From Paenibacillus solani (GTDB taxonomy: Bacteria; Bacillota; Bacilli; Paenibacillales; Paenibacillaceae): a DNA stretch of 64,000 nucleotides. This document shows, piece after piece, positions 43,498 through 52,720 of the stretch. The DNA lies in the NCBI RefSeq assembly GCF_001277345.1, contig NZ_LIUT01000001.1, positions 1,022,897 to 1,086,896 of the forward strand, given 5' to 3'. The position numbers were made by a program, and so were the translations under genes. Positions within the stretch are counted from its first letter, which is position 1. Each line of letters starts with the position of its first letter. The notes under the pieces are model-generated. The model saw nothing but the letters and a program-made list of their open reading frames with translations, ran no database searches and had not been told where the DNA came from.

Positions 43498-44613
43498 ATG
43501 CGTGACCCCAGAATTCAAAAGCTGGCTCAAAATCTCGTAAACTATTCAGTGGATATGCAGCCAGGCGAAAACGTCCTGATTGAAATGATTGGCTCCGAGC
43601 GTGATCTGCTGAATGCGATCATAGAAGAAGTCGCAAAAGGGGGCGGCCGTCCGTTCGTACAATTAACGGATCGCACAGTTCAACGAGCCATGCTCATGAA
43701 TGCAAACAAGGATCAGCTTGAATTATGGGCTGAGCTTGATCTTGAGCGCATGAAGCAAATGGATTGCTACATTGGGATCCGTGCCGGCGAGAACGTCAAC
43801 GATATGGCTGATGTGCCTGAGGAAAACATGAAGATGTTCAATGCGCTATACTCGCATCCTGTACATAGTGAAGAGCGTGTTAAACGTACGAAATGGGTCG
43901 TTCTCCGCTATCCGAACGCGAGCATGGCGCAGCTTGCCAACACAAGTACGGAGGCATTTGAAGACTTCTACTTCGATGTTTGCAATCTGGATTACTCCAA
44001 AATGGACCGCGCTCAAGACCCTCTGGCCGAGCTGATGAGAAACACCGACAAGGTTCGCATCGTTGGACCAGGCACGGATCTTCGCTTCTCGATCAAAAAC
44101 ATCGGTGCCGAGAAATGCTCCGGCCAGAAGAATATTCCCGATGGCGAAGTGTATACAGCGCCTGTTCGCGACTCGGTTAACGGGACCATTGCATATAATA
44201 CGCCGACTCTCTATAATGGCGTAACTTTTGAAAATATTAAATTCCGCTTTGAAAACGGCAAAATTGTCGAGGCCACTGGCAGCGACACCAACCGGCTGAA
44301 CGAGATTTTGGATTCGGATGAAGGTGCGAGATACATCGGTGAGTTCGCGATTGGCTTCAACCCTTATATTCTGACCCCGATGAAAGATATCCTGTTTGAC
44401 GAGAAAATTGCCGGCAGCCTGCATTTTACTCCAGGTCAAGCATATGATGTAACAGACAACGGCAACCGTTCTTCCATCCATTGGGATCTGGTTCTGATTC
44501 AGCGCCCCGAATACGGTGGTGGTGAAATCTACTTTGATGATCGTCTGATCCGCAAGGATGGTATTTTTGTTGTACCCGAGCTGGAAGCTTTAAATCCGGA
44601 AAATCTTAAATAG
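43498..44613 (+). CDS. Aminopeptidase, M29 family (AmpS/PepS)
   Basis: A 371-residue metal-dependent aminopeptidase that trims N-terminal residues from peptides in the cytoplasm. The M29 family ligands are seen: Glu in IPDGEVYTAP, Glu in IGEFAIGFNP, His in SLHFTPGQAY, and His and Asp in SIHWDLVLIQ. The N-terminal RDPRIQKLAQNLVNYS is the usual start. AAGGAGG lies 9 bases before the ATG. Single gene. Confidence 0.93.
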   Translation: MRDPRIQKLAQNLVNYSVDMQPGENVLIEMIGSERDLLNAIIEEVAKGGGRPFVQLTDRTVQRAMLMNANKDQLELWAELDLERMKQMDCYIGIRAGENVNDMADVPEENMKMFNALYSHPVHSEERVKRTKWVVLRYPNASMAQLANTSTEAFEDFYFDVCNLDYSKMDRAQDPLAELMRNTDKVRIVGPGTDLRFSIKNIGAEKCSGQKNIPDGEVYTAPVRDSVNGTIAYNTPTLYNGVTFENIKFRFENGKIVEATGSDTNRLNEILDSDEGARYIGEFAIGFNPYILTPMKDILFDEKIAGSLHFTPGQAYDVTDNGNRSSIHWDLVLIQRPEYGGGEIYFDDRLIRKDGIFVVPELEALNPENLK

Positions 44614-44707
44614 ATTGGAAAAGATGTTGCATAAGAAAACGGATTCAATGTATCATGAAGGTGCAGTGATATGTATTACTAGTTCCTAAAGTTACGGAGG
44701 GATTCGT

Positions 44708-44953
44708 ATGTCGAATAACAATCAAGCTATCGTAGAAATTTCGCAAACCGCTAGCCAGTTCTCATCCTCTATCGTTTTGCAAGCCGAGAACAAGTACATT
44801 GATGTTAAAAGCATCTTGGGTCTGTTCACTACGCTTGTCAGCAACCAAAGCTATGAATTGCATGTTCATGGACCCGATGCGGATGAAGCCAAAAAAGCGA
44901 TGATCGACGTATTCACCAAGCACGGCTTGAATGTAACCGTCGTGGCTGAATAA
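44708..44953 (+). CDS. HPr-like protein lacking the catalytic histidine
   Basis: An 81-residue protein with the HPr fold from its second strand onward: TASQFSSSIVLQ, then KSILGLFTTL (regulatory serine region, Ser35 aligned with HPr Ser46), and DADEAKKAMIDVF. The N-terminus is about eleven residues shorter than HPr, so the GLHARPA stretch with His15 is absent. It cannot accept phosphate from enzyme I. Like B. subtilis Crh, which keeps the Ser site but lacks the His, it could act only through serine phosphorylation by HPrK as a partner of CcpA. That is inference. GGAGG lies 7 bases before the ATG. Confidence 0.83.
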   Translation: MSNNNQAIVEISQTASQFSSSIVLQAENKYIDVKSILGLFTTLVSNQSYELHVHGPDADEAKKAMIDVFTKHGLNVTVVAE

Positions 44954-44961
44954 TTGTTGCC

Positions 44962-44997
44962 AAAAACACCCTCCATGGAATGGAAGGGTGTTTTTTC
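44962..44997 (+). terminator. Terminator of the HPr-like gene
   Basis: AAAAACACCCTCCA pairs with TGGAAGGGTGTTTT with one bulged base, followed by six T. Confidence 0.85.
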
Positions 44998-45103
44998 GTA
45001 GAGTGGGAGTCTATTTTGTCCAGGTCCTTGTATTGAGAAACAATTTCGACTAATATTAAAGGTAGTAACTTATGCTGTGATTTTTGACATAGGGGGGAAG
45101 ATC

Positions 45104-45391
45104 ATGACTTCATCTGATTTACAGGAACAGCTGAATTTAAAAGCGATCAGTCTTCTTCATGAAGATGCAGATAAAATCTTGAAGCTTATTGAAGTGCAGA
45201 TGGAGAATCTGGCGACCCGTTACTGCCCTCTCTATGAGGAAGTGCTGGACACCCAAATGTACGGGTTCTCTAAAGAGGTTGATTTCGCGGTGCGTGCCGG
45301 GCTCCTTCCGGAAAGTACGGGAAAGCAGCTAATCAGCAAGCTTGAACGCAATCTGGCGGTCCTGTACGAAGCCATGAATCAATCCAAATAG
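45104..45391 (+). CDS. ylaN: YlaN family protein (UPF0358)
   Basis: A 95-residue helical protein matching Yla[48 protein letters not shown] and [11 protein letters not shown]. subtilis YlaN is needed under iron limitation and is reported to bind iron and Fur. GGGGGGAAG lies 4-9 bases before ATG 45104. In Bacillus ylaN is next to ftsW; here ftsW is 1.8 kb away with two genes inserted. Confidence 0.9.
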   Translation: MTSSDLQEQLNLKAISLLHEDADKILKLIEVQMENLATRYCPLYEEVLDTQMYGFSKEVDFAVRAGLLPESTGKQLISKLERNLAVLYEAMNQSK

Positions 45392-45420
45392 CCTGTACTT
45401 GTACAGGCGCATACATAGAG

Positions 45421-45458
45421 AAAACGCATGTCGCTTTTTAAGCGTCATGCGTTTTTTT
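45421..45458 (+). terminator. Terminator after ylaN
   Basis: AAAACGCATGTCGCTT and AAGCGTCATGCGTTTT pair with one mismatch; a T-run follows. Confidence 0.8.
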
Positions 45459-45510
45459 CTTGCTTGCAACTGGAGTTGGTGATCTCCGTACCTTTCACTT
45501 CCTATAGAGA

Positions 45511-46584
45511 TTATACAAGGAAGAAGGAGACGCCTAGTATGATGTATACAGCGAGCAGCAGGAGCCCCTCATACCAGTTAGAAGCGCCGTCTTGTGTAAT
45601 GGATCTGGCAATGAATACGGACACCCCGATCGCAACCAGCTCGATCGTAGTAAATACGAGATCCATCGTATCCCCGAGGAAAAAGCTGATGAACACAAGC
45701 ACAGGAGCGACAAACAAGGCGATCTGCAAGCTGCTGCCTACAGCGATTTCAACGGCAGCACCGATTTTGTTCTTCATCGCGAGCATAATGGCGGCACTGT
45801 GTTCTGCCGCGTTCCCAATGATAGCCACAAGGATGGCACCGATGAAGAGCTCGCTAAGGCCATATTCATGGCTTATAGGCTCTAGCACCCCAACAAGCCA
45901 TTCACTGACCAATGCTACCATCACCGTAGCGACAACAAGGTATATAATGGACCGTTTCTTGGACCAATTCGGGCCATGCTCATGCGGTAGTGCATCCTGA
46001 TCCCGTTCATCGCTGACATCCGCCAAATATTCCTTGTGAGTGATCATGGAGAACCCGAGCCATGCAATGTAAGCTACAATCAGAATTCCTGCCACAATGA
46101 GACTGAGAGTCTTGGTCTCCCCTTCCGTAATGGAATGGGTGTTCAGAAAGACAGCCGGGATGAACAAGGCGATAATGGCCAGCGTCATTAGCGATCCGTT
46201 CAGACCCGCCAGCGTCATGTTGAATTTTTGAATCTTAAACTTGAGTCCACCGGCGAACAGGCTGAGACCGAGCACGAGCAGCAGGTTGCCGATGATCGAG
46301 CCGGTAATACTTGCCTTTACCATATCATACAGACCTTCCTTGATCAGAAGGATGGCGATGATCAATTCGGCAGCGTTACCGAAGGTGGCATTCAGGAATC
46401 CCCCGAGCCGTTGGCCGGCATAATGGGCAACACTTTCCGTAGCCCTGCCGAGAAATCCGGCTACGAAAATAACCGAGATGGCGGACAGAATGAACTGAAG
46501 CGTGAAGTTCCAGTTAGCAAAGTGCCCGAGAGCGCTAAGCAAAAAGGTAAAGATGAGAAGTGAGGGATTTAGCCATTTTTTCAT
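45511..46584 (-). CDS. Ca2+/H+ antiporter (CaCA family, ChaA/YfkE-like)
   Basis: A 357-residue membrane exchanger with about eleven helices. The two alpha-repeat motifs of the family are plain: GNAAELIIAILL near residue 70 and GNAAEHSAAIML near 265, each holding the ion-binding Glu. A charged loop (SDERDQDALPHEHGPNWSKKRS) separates the two halves. It exports calcium in exchange for protons. ATG 46584 has AGGTG 6 bases ahead; the GTG at 46593 is an alternative. Length and plan match B. subtilis YfkE. Confidence 0.92.
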   Translation of the reverse strand: MKKWLNPSLLIFTFLLSALGHFANWNFTLQFILSAISVIFVAGFLGRATESVAHYAGQRLGGFLNATFGNAAELIIAILLIKEGLYDMVKASITGSIIGNLLLVLGLSLFAGGLKFKIQKFNMTLAGLNGSLMTLAIIALFIPAVFLNTHSITEGETKTLSLIVAGILIVAYIAWLGFSMITHKEYLADVSDERDQDALPHEHGPNWSKKRSIIYLVVATVMVALVSEWLVGVLEPISHEYGLSELFIGAILVAIIGNAAEHSAAIMLAMKNKIGAAVEIAVGSSLQIALFVAPVLVFISFFLGDTMDLVFTTIELVAIGVSVFIARSITQDGASNWYEGLLLLAVYIILGVSFFLV

Positions 46585-46770
46585 TACCTGCACCTGCCTT
46601 ATGGTTTATGTACTGATAAGTTCATACGAGTCCAAACGACGATTCTCGTATCACTTTTTACAATATACCCAATTTTTTCGGAAAATTATCGGCATTTATA
46701 AAAGGAGCATTTGCTTTTTGGGTCAGTTACCATTTACAATAACGGATAATGAGGTGAAGGAGGATATGGC

Positions 46771-47157
46771 ATGACGGAACAACTTCAACTGGATAACGGT
46801 TTAATTCGAATATCGGATGATGTCGTCTCGAAGATTGCCGGATTGGCTGCCTTGGAAACCCCTGGTATTGCAGCAATGTCCGGCGGATTGTCTGAAGGAT
46901 GGGCTAAGCGACTGAGCGGCAAGAATGTACAGAAGGGTGTAACAGTAGAAGTAGGGCAGCTGGAAGCAGCGGTGGATCTGCGAATTATCGTGCTCTATGA
47001 GACACCTATACATGAAGTGTGCCGCATGCTTCAACAGAATGTCCGCGAAGCGGTAGAGAGCATGACAGGGCTTCGTGTGGTTGAGGTCAACGTGAAGGTC
47101 GAAGGCGTAGCGTTTAAAGACGATGAAATCGACGATGTTCAGCTTCGAGCCAAATAG
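46771..47157 (+). CDS. Asp23/Gls24 family envelope stress protein
   Basis: A 128-residue Asp23 domain protein. The pattern GLIRISDDVVSKIAGLAALETPGIAAM, VEVGQLEAAVDLRIIVLYETPI and VREAVESMTGLRVVEVNVKVEG is diagnostic. Members (YloU, AmaP partners) are linked to the envelope and to growth stress; function in detail is not settled. An AAGGAGG site lies 8 bases before the ATG. It is convergent with ftsW. Confidence 0.92.
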   Translation: MTEQLQLDNGLIRISDDVVSKIAGLAALETPGIAAMSGGLSEGWAKRLSGKNVQKGVTVEVGQLEAAVDLRIIVLYETPIHEVCRMLQQNVREAVESMTGLRVVEVNVKVEGVAFKDDEIDDVQLRAK

Positions 47158-47205
47158 GATGCCCCGGGCACACCTCCTGGCTTACAATGAAAAAAGATAA
47201 TAAGA

Positions 47206-47240
47206 AAAAAAGACTACACGGTAGCCCGGTAGTCTTTTTT
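47206..47240 (-). terminator. Terminator at the end of ftsW
   Basis: AAAAAAGACTAC (47206-47217) pairs with GTAGTCTTTTTT (47229-47240). The stem includes the last codons and stop of ftsW, and T-runs lie on both sides. Confidence 0.85.
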
Positions 47241-48425
47241 AATTACAGATTTAACCTGTTCCTCTTTCATCGGACGGTTGCTGTCCCTCGATATGCTAAG
47301 CACGATCCCCATACTCAACATCATGACCAGGAGCGAGGAGCCGCCATAACTGATGAACGGGAGGGTAACGCCAGTTATCGGGATGGTATTGGTAACCCCG
47401 CCGATATTGATGAAGGCCTGGATGGCGATCAGTCCCATAATGCCGACGCCGGTCAGAGTTCCGAACGGATCCGAGCAGCGAAGCGACACGATGATCCCAC
47501 GCAGAATAAAGTATAAATAGAGCAGAAGGAATATCGCGGTTCCGATAAAACCGAATTCCTCACCGATAACGGAAAAGATAAAGTCGTTATATGGGTTTGG
47601 CAGATAGTGCAGCTTCTGTACACTCTCCCCGTATCCAGCCCCGGTGACACCGCCCTGCCCAATGGCGATGAGCGATTGAACCAGATTGTAGCCGGTGTCC
47701 GACTCATCATGGAAAGGGTCCATGAAAGCTTCGATGCGGCCCATTTTGTAGTCCTTGGAAGCCTGCTCCTGATCGCCGCCGCCGGAGCTGAAGAGCGAGC
47801 CAACACCAAGGGTAAGCACCAAGCCTAAAGCAACCAGCGAGATACAGCCGAGGATATGCTTAAGGCTCGCTCCGCCTGCGTAGATCAACAGACCGCTGGT
47901 CGCCACGAGGATGAAGCAGGAGCCGAAGTCTGGCTGCAGCATGATAAGCCCGGCTACGATCCCCACAATAATAAGGACGGGGAAGAAACCACCCTTCCAT
48001 TGGCGGATTCGTTCCCCTTTCTTGGTAATCAGCGCTGCGAGATAAACAATGGTCGCAATTTTGGCCAGTTCGGTCGGCTGTATGCCAAGCTTGCCTAAGT
48101 TGAACCAGCTTGTGGCGCCATTGGTTGCAGAACCGATAATAACCACAAGAATCAGTAAAAGCAGCGTGAGAAAAAAGACCGGTATAAATAGCTTCTTGTA
48201 CTTCTTATAGTTGATGTTCATAGCAACGAACATGACAAAAATGCCGAGAATCGAAAAAGCGACTTGCCGCTTTGTAAAGTACAAAGGATCATTAAATTTG
48301 AAAACGGCCAAGCTGGAGCTGGAACTGAACACCATAACCAGTCCGAATCCCACCAAGAGCAAGGTGAGAATCAGCAGTTGAAAATCAGGCGTTCCTCTCT
48401 TCGGCTGAGGTTTGGTCGTATTCAT
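47214..48425 (-). CDS. ftsW: Cell-division peptidoglycan glycosyltransferase FtsW
   Basis: A 403-residue SEDS protein with ten membrane helices that polymerises lipid II at the division site with its PBP2B-type partner. Typical features are the early GFGLVMVFSSSS helix, WFNLGKLGIQPTELAK, and LPNPYNDFIFSVIGEEFGFIG with the catalytic Asp region. The C-terminal LPFISYGGSSL is also diagnostic. ATG 48425 follows AAGG at 8-9 bases; a TTG at 48434 is possible. It begins 12 bases after yugN, so the two are co-transcribed. Confidence 0.95.
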   Translation of the reverse strand: MNTTKPQPKRGTPDFQLLILTLLLVGFGLVMVFSSSSSLAVFKFNDPLYFTKRQVAFSILGIFVMFVAMNINYKKYKKLFIPVFFLTLLLLILVVIIGSATNGATSWFNLGKLGIQPTELAKIATIVYLAALITKKGERIRQWKGGFFPVLIIVGIVAGLIMLQPDFGSCFILVATSGLLIYAGGASLKHILGCISLVALGLVLTLGVGSLFSSGGGDQEQASKDYKMGRIEAFMDPFHDESDTGYNLVQSLIAIGQGGVTGAGYGESVQKLHYLPNPYNDFIFSVIGEEFGFIGTAIFLLLYLYFILRGIIVSLRCSDPFGTLTGVGIMGLIAIQAFINIGGVTNTIPITGVTLPFISYGGSSLLVMMLSMGIVLSISRDSNRPMKEEQVKSVIKKDYRATV

Positions 48426-48436
48426 CGTGTTCAACC

Positions 48437-48784
48437 TTACGCTTCCAGAAGAGCTTTAAGCTCTTGAAGTTTCTTGGTGGCTACGTTCATAACGGGTTGA
48501 GGAGCTACGGATTCATACTCAAGTCCGTGCGGAAACGTAGCTTTACCCAGGTATACCGCTTCGATTTTGAGAATGGTGTCCGGCTTTTCCAGCTTGCCTT
48601 CAACCGCACGCGTGTTAATGCGCAGGAAATATTCTGCCTGATTTTTATTATCTTCGATTTTTAAGTCATATGTAGCGCGATGGTATTCCCACTGCCAACG
48701 AATGAAGCCTACCTTCTCGGCACATTCATCAAGATAAGCTAAATCGCTGTGTAATCCGTCCAAGCCTGTATTTTCGAAAATCAT
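48437..48784 (-). CDS. yugN: YugN-like protein
   Basis: A 115-residue soluble protein of the YugN-like family: MIFENTGLDGLHSDLAYL, RWQWEYHRATYDLKI, and YFLRINTRAVEGKLE. Family function unknown. AGGGGGTTG lies before the ATG. It is the first gene of a two-gene operon with ftsW. Confidence 0.87.
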   Translation of the reverse strand: MIFENTGLDGLHSDLAYLDECAEKVGFIRWQWEYHRATYDLKIEDNKNQAEYFLRINTRAVEGKLEKPDTILKIEAVYLGKATFPHGLEYESVAPQPVMNVATKKLQELKALLEA

Positions 48785-49039
48785 GTGGTCGCAACCCCCT
48801 TAATAGTCCATGCAAAGTTCTTTAATATGATAGTATGTTTCAAGAACTTCTGCAAGCCTGTACCGCCCGTCACGCTTCATTCATGCTCATTATTACGGCT
48901 GAGAATTTGATAACGACAGGCAATTCTCTTTTCTGTTAAAATAAATGAAACTGAAAACGCTGTAAAATGTACGCTTTCCATCCAGTTGGTTATATATTCA
49001 TAGGATATGAATTCAAAGATGGAAGGGTGGACATGGCTG

Positions 49040-49555
49040 ATGAATCGCATCGTTTACCGTACGGACTATTATGCTGTGGAAGAAAACGAGAACCAGGAAA
49101 TTGTTGTGATCGATCAGATACCGGAATCCGCAGCGGTTGTAGCCGTTCACCAAGGGTGCCTGCTTCTGGTATTTCAGCATCGGGAAGCGGTAAATGAGGT
49201 CACGTGGGAGCTTCCAGGCGGAACGGTGAAACCCGGTGAAGAGCCTGCCCTTGCCGTAAGGCGGGAGCTGGAGGAGGAAGCTGGGGTGCTGTGCAAGGAC
49301 ATGTCCTATATGGGCTGCGCGTACCCGATGGCATCGCTCGCTAACCGGAATGTTTATTATTATTTTACCGACGATTTGAAGGTGTCCGGGAGTCAGGAGT
49401 CGAATCTCCAAGATGAAGATGATGAAGGGGTAACAGCTGTGTGGGTCCCGCTTCGGGATGTGTATCGCAAGATCAAGGAAGGCGGCCGCATGGATGCCAT
49501 GGTTGGACATGGTCTGCTGTTAAGCAAACTCCACGGCTTTCTAGCGTTGGATTGA
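49040..49555 (+). CDS. Nudix hydrolase (ADP-ribose pyrophosphatase-like)
   Basis: A 171-residue Nudix enzyme that cleaves nucleoside diphosphates linked to another group. The Nudix box fits exactly: GTVKPGEEPALAVRRELEEE then AGV (Gx5Ex7REUxEExGU). The substrate is not clear; NudF-type ADP-ribose is the usual case. ATG 49040 follows GGAAGGGTGG by about 9 bases. An alternative upstream ATG (49007) lacks such a site. A cre-like sequence lies 75 bases ahead. Confidence 0.88.
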   Translation: MNRIVYRTDYYAVEENENQEIVVIDQIPESAAVVAVHQGCLLLVFQHREAVNEVTWELPGGTVKPGEEPALAVRRELEEEAGVLCKDMSYMGCAYPMASLANRNVYYYFTDDLKVSGSQESNLQDEDDEGVTAVWVPLRDVYRKIKEGGRMDAMVGHGLLLSKLHGFLALD

Positions 49556-49588
49556 GCCGCAAACAGCGGGGGAGGATGATGGAACTTG

Positions 49589-50758
49589 ATGAAGCAAGCA
49601 TTTTGGGAACAATGGTATCCGCAGATGGTAAAGTGGCGGCGTTATTTACATATGAACCCGGAACTTTCGTTCCAGGAGAAGGAGACTTCAGCATTTATTG
49701 CAACCCGTCTTCAAGAGCTTGGCCTGGAGGTCAAGACCAATGTCGGCGGGTACGGCGTGATAGGGATTCTTAAAGGAGACAAACCCGGCAAAACGGTTGT
49801 GCTGCGCTCTGACATGGATGCGCTGCCGATAGAGGACGGCAAGAGCTGCGAGTATAAATCACAAAACCAAGGGGTTATGCACGCTTGTGGACATGACGGA
49901 CATACCTCCATTCTGCTTGGAGCCGCGGCATACTACAGTACGTATCCAGAAGAAGTTCAGGGTGAGATTCGCTTTATGTTCCAGCCTGCGGAGGAAGTAT
50001 GCCCAGGCGGAGCGGTAGCGATGATCAAGGATGGAGCGCTTGATGGAGCCGATGTTGTATATGGTCTGCATCTGTGGACACCGTTACCAGTAGGAATGGT
50101 TGCGAGTGCTCCGGGCCCGTTGATGGCGGCAGCAGATGAGTTCTTCATCGACATTACCGGGCGCGGAGGCCATGGCGGTATGCCGCATGTGACGGCCGAT
50201 GCTCTGGTAGCGGGGGCTGCGCTCGTGATGCAGCTTCAGACGATTGTCAGCCGGAGCGTGGATCCGCTTCAGCCTGCAGTGGTCACGGTAGGAACGATGC
50301 AAGCTGGGAATGCGCAGAACGTGATCGCTTCCTCTTGCCGGATCACGGGCACGGTGCGCACATTCGACGAACCTACGCGGACGCTGATCCGGGAGCGAAT
50401 CGAGCATATGACCCGGACCATATCCGATACCTATGGCACGAAGTCAACGGTCCGTTACCTGGTTGGTTATCCCCCTGTGGTGAACGACGAAGCTGAAACG
50501 GAACGGTTTTTCCGCACAGCTCCCAAGGTTGTCGCAGCGGATCAGGTGAAGGTATCGCCGAAACTGATGCCGGCCGAGGACTTCGCCTACTACCTGAAAG
50601 AGATTCCAGGCTGCTTCATGTTTGTTGGAGCCGGCAATCCGGACAAAGCTGCGATCTACCCGCACCATCACCCGATGTTCGATTTTGATGAAGAGGCGAT
50701 GCGTTACGGAGCGAAGCTCCTAATTGAGATGGTGGCGAGCTGTCAGAATGAAGAATAA
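49589..50758 (+). CDS. M20 family amidohydrolase/carboxypeptidase
   Basis: A 389-residue zinc amidohydrolase of the hippurate/IAA-amino-acid group. The metal ligands are visible in HACGHDGHTS, the catalytic Glu in QPAEEV, and the lid domain (GRGGHGGMPH) follows. LRSDMDALPIED is typical. It likely removes the acyl group from N-acyl amino acids. TTG 49586 or ATG 49589 could start it. It follows the Nudix gene by 33 bases, so co-transcription is likely. Ends at a perfect 14-bp terminator. Confidence 0.9.
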   Translation: MKQAFWEQWYPQMVKWRRYLHMNPELSFQEKETSAFIATRLQELGLEVKTNVGGYGVIGILKGDKPGKTVVLRSDMDALPIEDGKSCEYKSQNQGVMHACGHDGHTSILLGAAAYYSTYPEEVQGEIRFMFQPAEEVCPGGAVAMIKDGALDGADVVYGLHLWTPLPVGMVASAPGPLMAAADEFFIDITGRGGHGGMPHVTADALVAGAALVMQLQTIVSRSVDPLQPAVVTVGTMQAGNAQNVIASSCRITGTVRTFDEPTRTLIRERIEHMTRTISDTYGTKSTVRYLVGYPPVVNDEAETERFFRTAPKVVAADQVKVSPKLMPAEDFAYYLKEIPGCFMFVGAGNPDKAAIYPHHHPMFDFDEEAMRYGAKLLIEMVASCQNEE

Positions 50759-50819
50759 CGGCAATCGAGATGTCAGCGCATGAACTCCCGCATTTTGGAA
50801 ATCCTATAGATCATAGGGG

Positions 50820-50858
50820 AAGTTCTTATCCATTACGATGGATAAGAACTTCTTTTTT
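50820..50858 (+). terminator. Terminator of the M20 gene
   Basis: AAGTTCTTATCCAT and ATGGATAAGAACTT are perfectly complementary with loop TACG, followed by C and seven T. Confidence 0.93.
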
Positions 50859-50908
50859 TAACCCGGGCTATGAAAATAGCGAACGACAGCCTATGAGGAG
50901 GATAAAAG

Positions 50909-52720
50909 ATGAACAATAAACCCTGCATCGTCCAGCGGGATCGAACCATACTTCTTGAGACCGCCCATGCGGATTTTGAAACAGCACGAGAACAACTGGC
51001 ACAGTATGCTGATTTGATTAAAAGCCCTTCGTCTTTTCATACATATCGATTGACACCATTGTCTCTATGGAATGCTGCTGCCAGTGGGATGAGCGCCGCA
51101 GAGATTTGTTCAAGTCTCCAGTCTTTGTCGCGCTGGGATGTGCCGGAGGCTCTGCTGGGAGAAATTCTCCAGCTCGTAGAACGTTACGGGCAGTTGTCTC
51201 TGCTTCCCCATCCGACGCAGGAACGTCTACTGCTGCTTCGGTTAAAGCACGCCGCTTTAATGCAGGAGATAGCCCCCACACTTTCCTCTATGGGGGTTCG
51301 CATGGTTGCGGAAATGGAAGCGGAGGTGCCAGCAGACCGCCGTGGTGTGATCAAGCAGGAGCTGACCCGCCTCGGCTACCCGGTGCTGGATCATGCCGGA
51401 TATCTCGATGGGCAATATTTGAACATCCTTTGGCGGGGAGAAACCTCGGTAACAGAGAATAGTGAAAAACCTAACGGCGTGCCATCGAATGAATCCGAGC
51501 TTTATACAGACAAGCATCCAAGCGATCAAGGTATCAAGCTTCGTGATTATCAGCAAAAAGCGGCAGATTGTTTCCAGGATGCCGGCGGTATGGGGGGGAA
51601 TGGTGTTCTTGTTCTTCCTTGTGGAGCCGGCAAAACGATGATTGGTATAGCTGCTATGCGTGATCTTCAATGCGAGACCTTAATTCTTACATCCAATACG
51701 ACCTCTGTAAGGCAGTGGATCGAGGAGTTGTTACAGAAAACGACGCTGTCCCTGGAAGAAGTCGGTGAATACTCCGGTCAGCGAAAAGAGGTACGTCCTG
51801 TGACGGTTGCCACATATCAAATTCTTACCCACCGTCCTGGAAAGGGCAAAGAGCAGGAGCATATGAAGCTGTTTAACGAACGCCCTTGGGGCTTGATCAT
51901 TTATGACGAAGTTCATCTTCTCCCGGCTCCCGTATTCCGTGCGACGGCCGACATCCAAGCAACGCGCAGATTGGGACTGACGGCGACTTTGGTCCGTGAG
52001 GATGGCAGAGAGCATGATGTTTTCTCCTTGATCGGACCCAAGCGATACGATATGCCCTGGAAAAGGCTGGAGGAACAAGGCTGGATCGCAACGGTGGCCT
52101 GCACAGAGATTAAGGTGCCGATGCAGGAGGAGACAAGAGAAGCCTCCATGTCGGCTGGCAAAAGAGAGCAGTATCGCCTTGCTGCCGAGAATCCGTCCAA
52201 GCTGCAAATCGTACGGCAGCTTGTAGATCTCCACAAGGATGCACAGACACTGATCATTGGCCAGTACCTGGATCAGCTTCATCTCATGGCCAAGGAGCTG
52301 CAGGCCCCACTCATCACAGGCCAAATGAGTCAGGATCGCCGTAATGAATGGTACAGGGCATTTCGGGAAGGGGAGGTACGCGTGCTCGTCGTATCGAAAG
52401 TAGCGAACTTTGCGGTGGATTTGCCTGATGCTTCGGTTGCCATCGAAGTTTCGGGCAGTTATGGATCACGGCAGGAGGAGGCACAGCGTCTTGGTCGATT
52501 GCTGCGGCCCAAGCAAGGAGCGAACCGTGCATTTTTCTATGCATTGGTATCGGAAGACAGCCGCGAGGAAAGCTTTGCAAATCGGCGGCAGTTGTTTCTG
52601 ATTGAGCAGGGATATGAATATCGAGTGATACAAGCAAAGCTCCAGGAATCATTCGATCTTCTGTCAAAGTCAACTATACCCGGCTTTGTCCTGGAAGAAG
52701 AGAGGGAGGCTGCGCGGTGA
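50909..52720 (+). CDS. XPB-type DNA helicase
   Basis: A 603-residue superfamily 2 helicase. Walker A PCGAGKT is at 237-243, the DEVH box at 333-336 and the RED motif (Arg363-Glu364-Asp365) that defines XPB-type helicases follows. The second RecA domain ends in YGSRQEEAQRLGRLLRPK. The first ~200 residues are a helical/DRD-like N-terminal part with no metal motif. In archaea and actinobacteria XPB acts in DNA unwinding linked to repair; the role in firmicutes is little known. AGGAGG precedes the ATG. The stop overlaps the next gene by one base. Confidence 0.92.
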   Translation: MNNKPCIVQRDRTILLETAHADFETAREQLAQYADLIKSPSSFHTYRLTPLSLWNAAASGMSAAEICSSLQSLSRWDVPEALLGEILQLVERYGQLSLLPHPTQERLLLLRLKHAALMQEIAPTLSSMGVRMVAEMEAEVPADRRGVIKQELTRLGYPVLDHAGYLDGQYLNILWRGETSVTENSEKPNGVPSNESELYTDKHPSDQGIKLRDYQQKAADCFQDAGGMGGNGVLVLPCGAGKTMIGIAAMRDLQCETLILTSNTTSVRQWIEELLQKTTLSLEEVGEYSGQRKEVRPVTVATYQILTHRPGKGKEQEHMKLFNERPWGLIIYDEVHLLPAPVFRATADIQATRRLGLTATLVREDGREHDVFSLIGPKRYDMPWKRLEEQGWIATVACTEIKVPMQEETREASMSAGKREQYRLAAENPSKLQIVRQLVDLHKDAQTLIIGQYLDQLHLMAKELQAPLITGQMSQDRRNEWYRAFREGEVRVLVVSKVANFAVDLPDASVAIEVSGSYGSRQEEAQRLGRLLRPKQGANRAFFYALVSEDSREESFANRRQLFLIEQGYEYRVIQAKLQESFDLLSKSTIPGFVLEEEREAAR

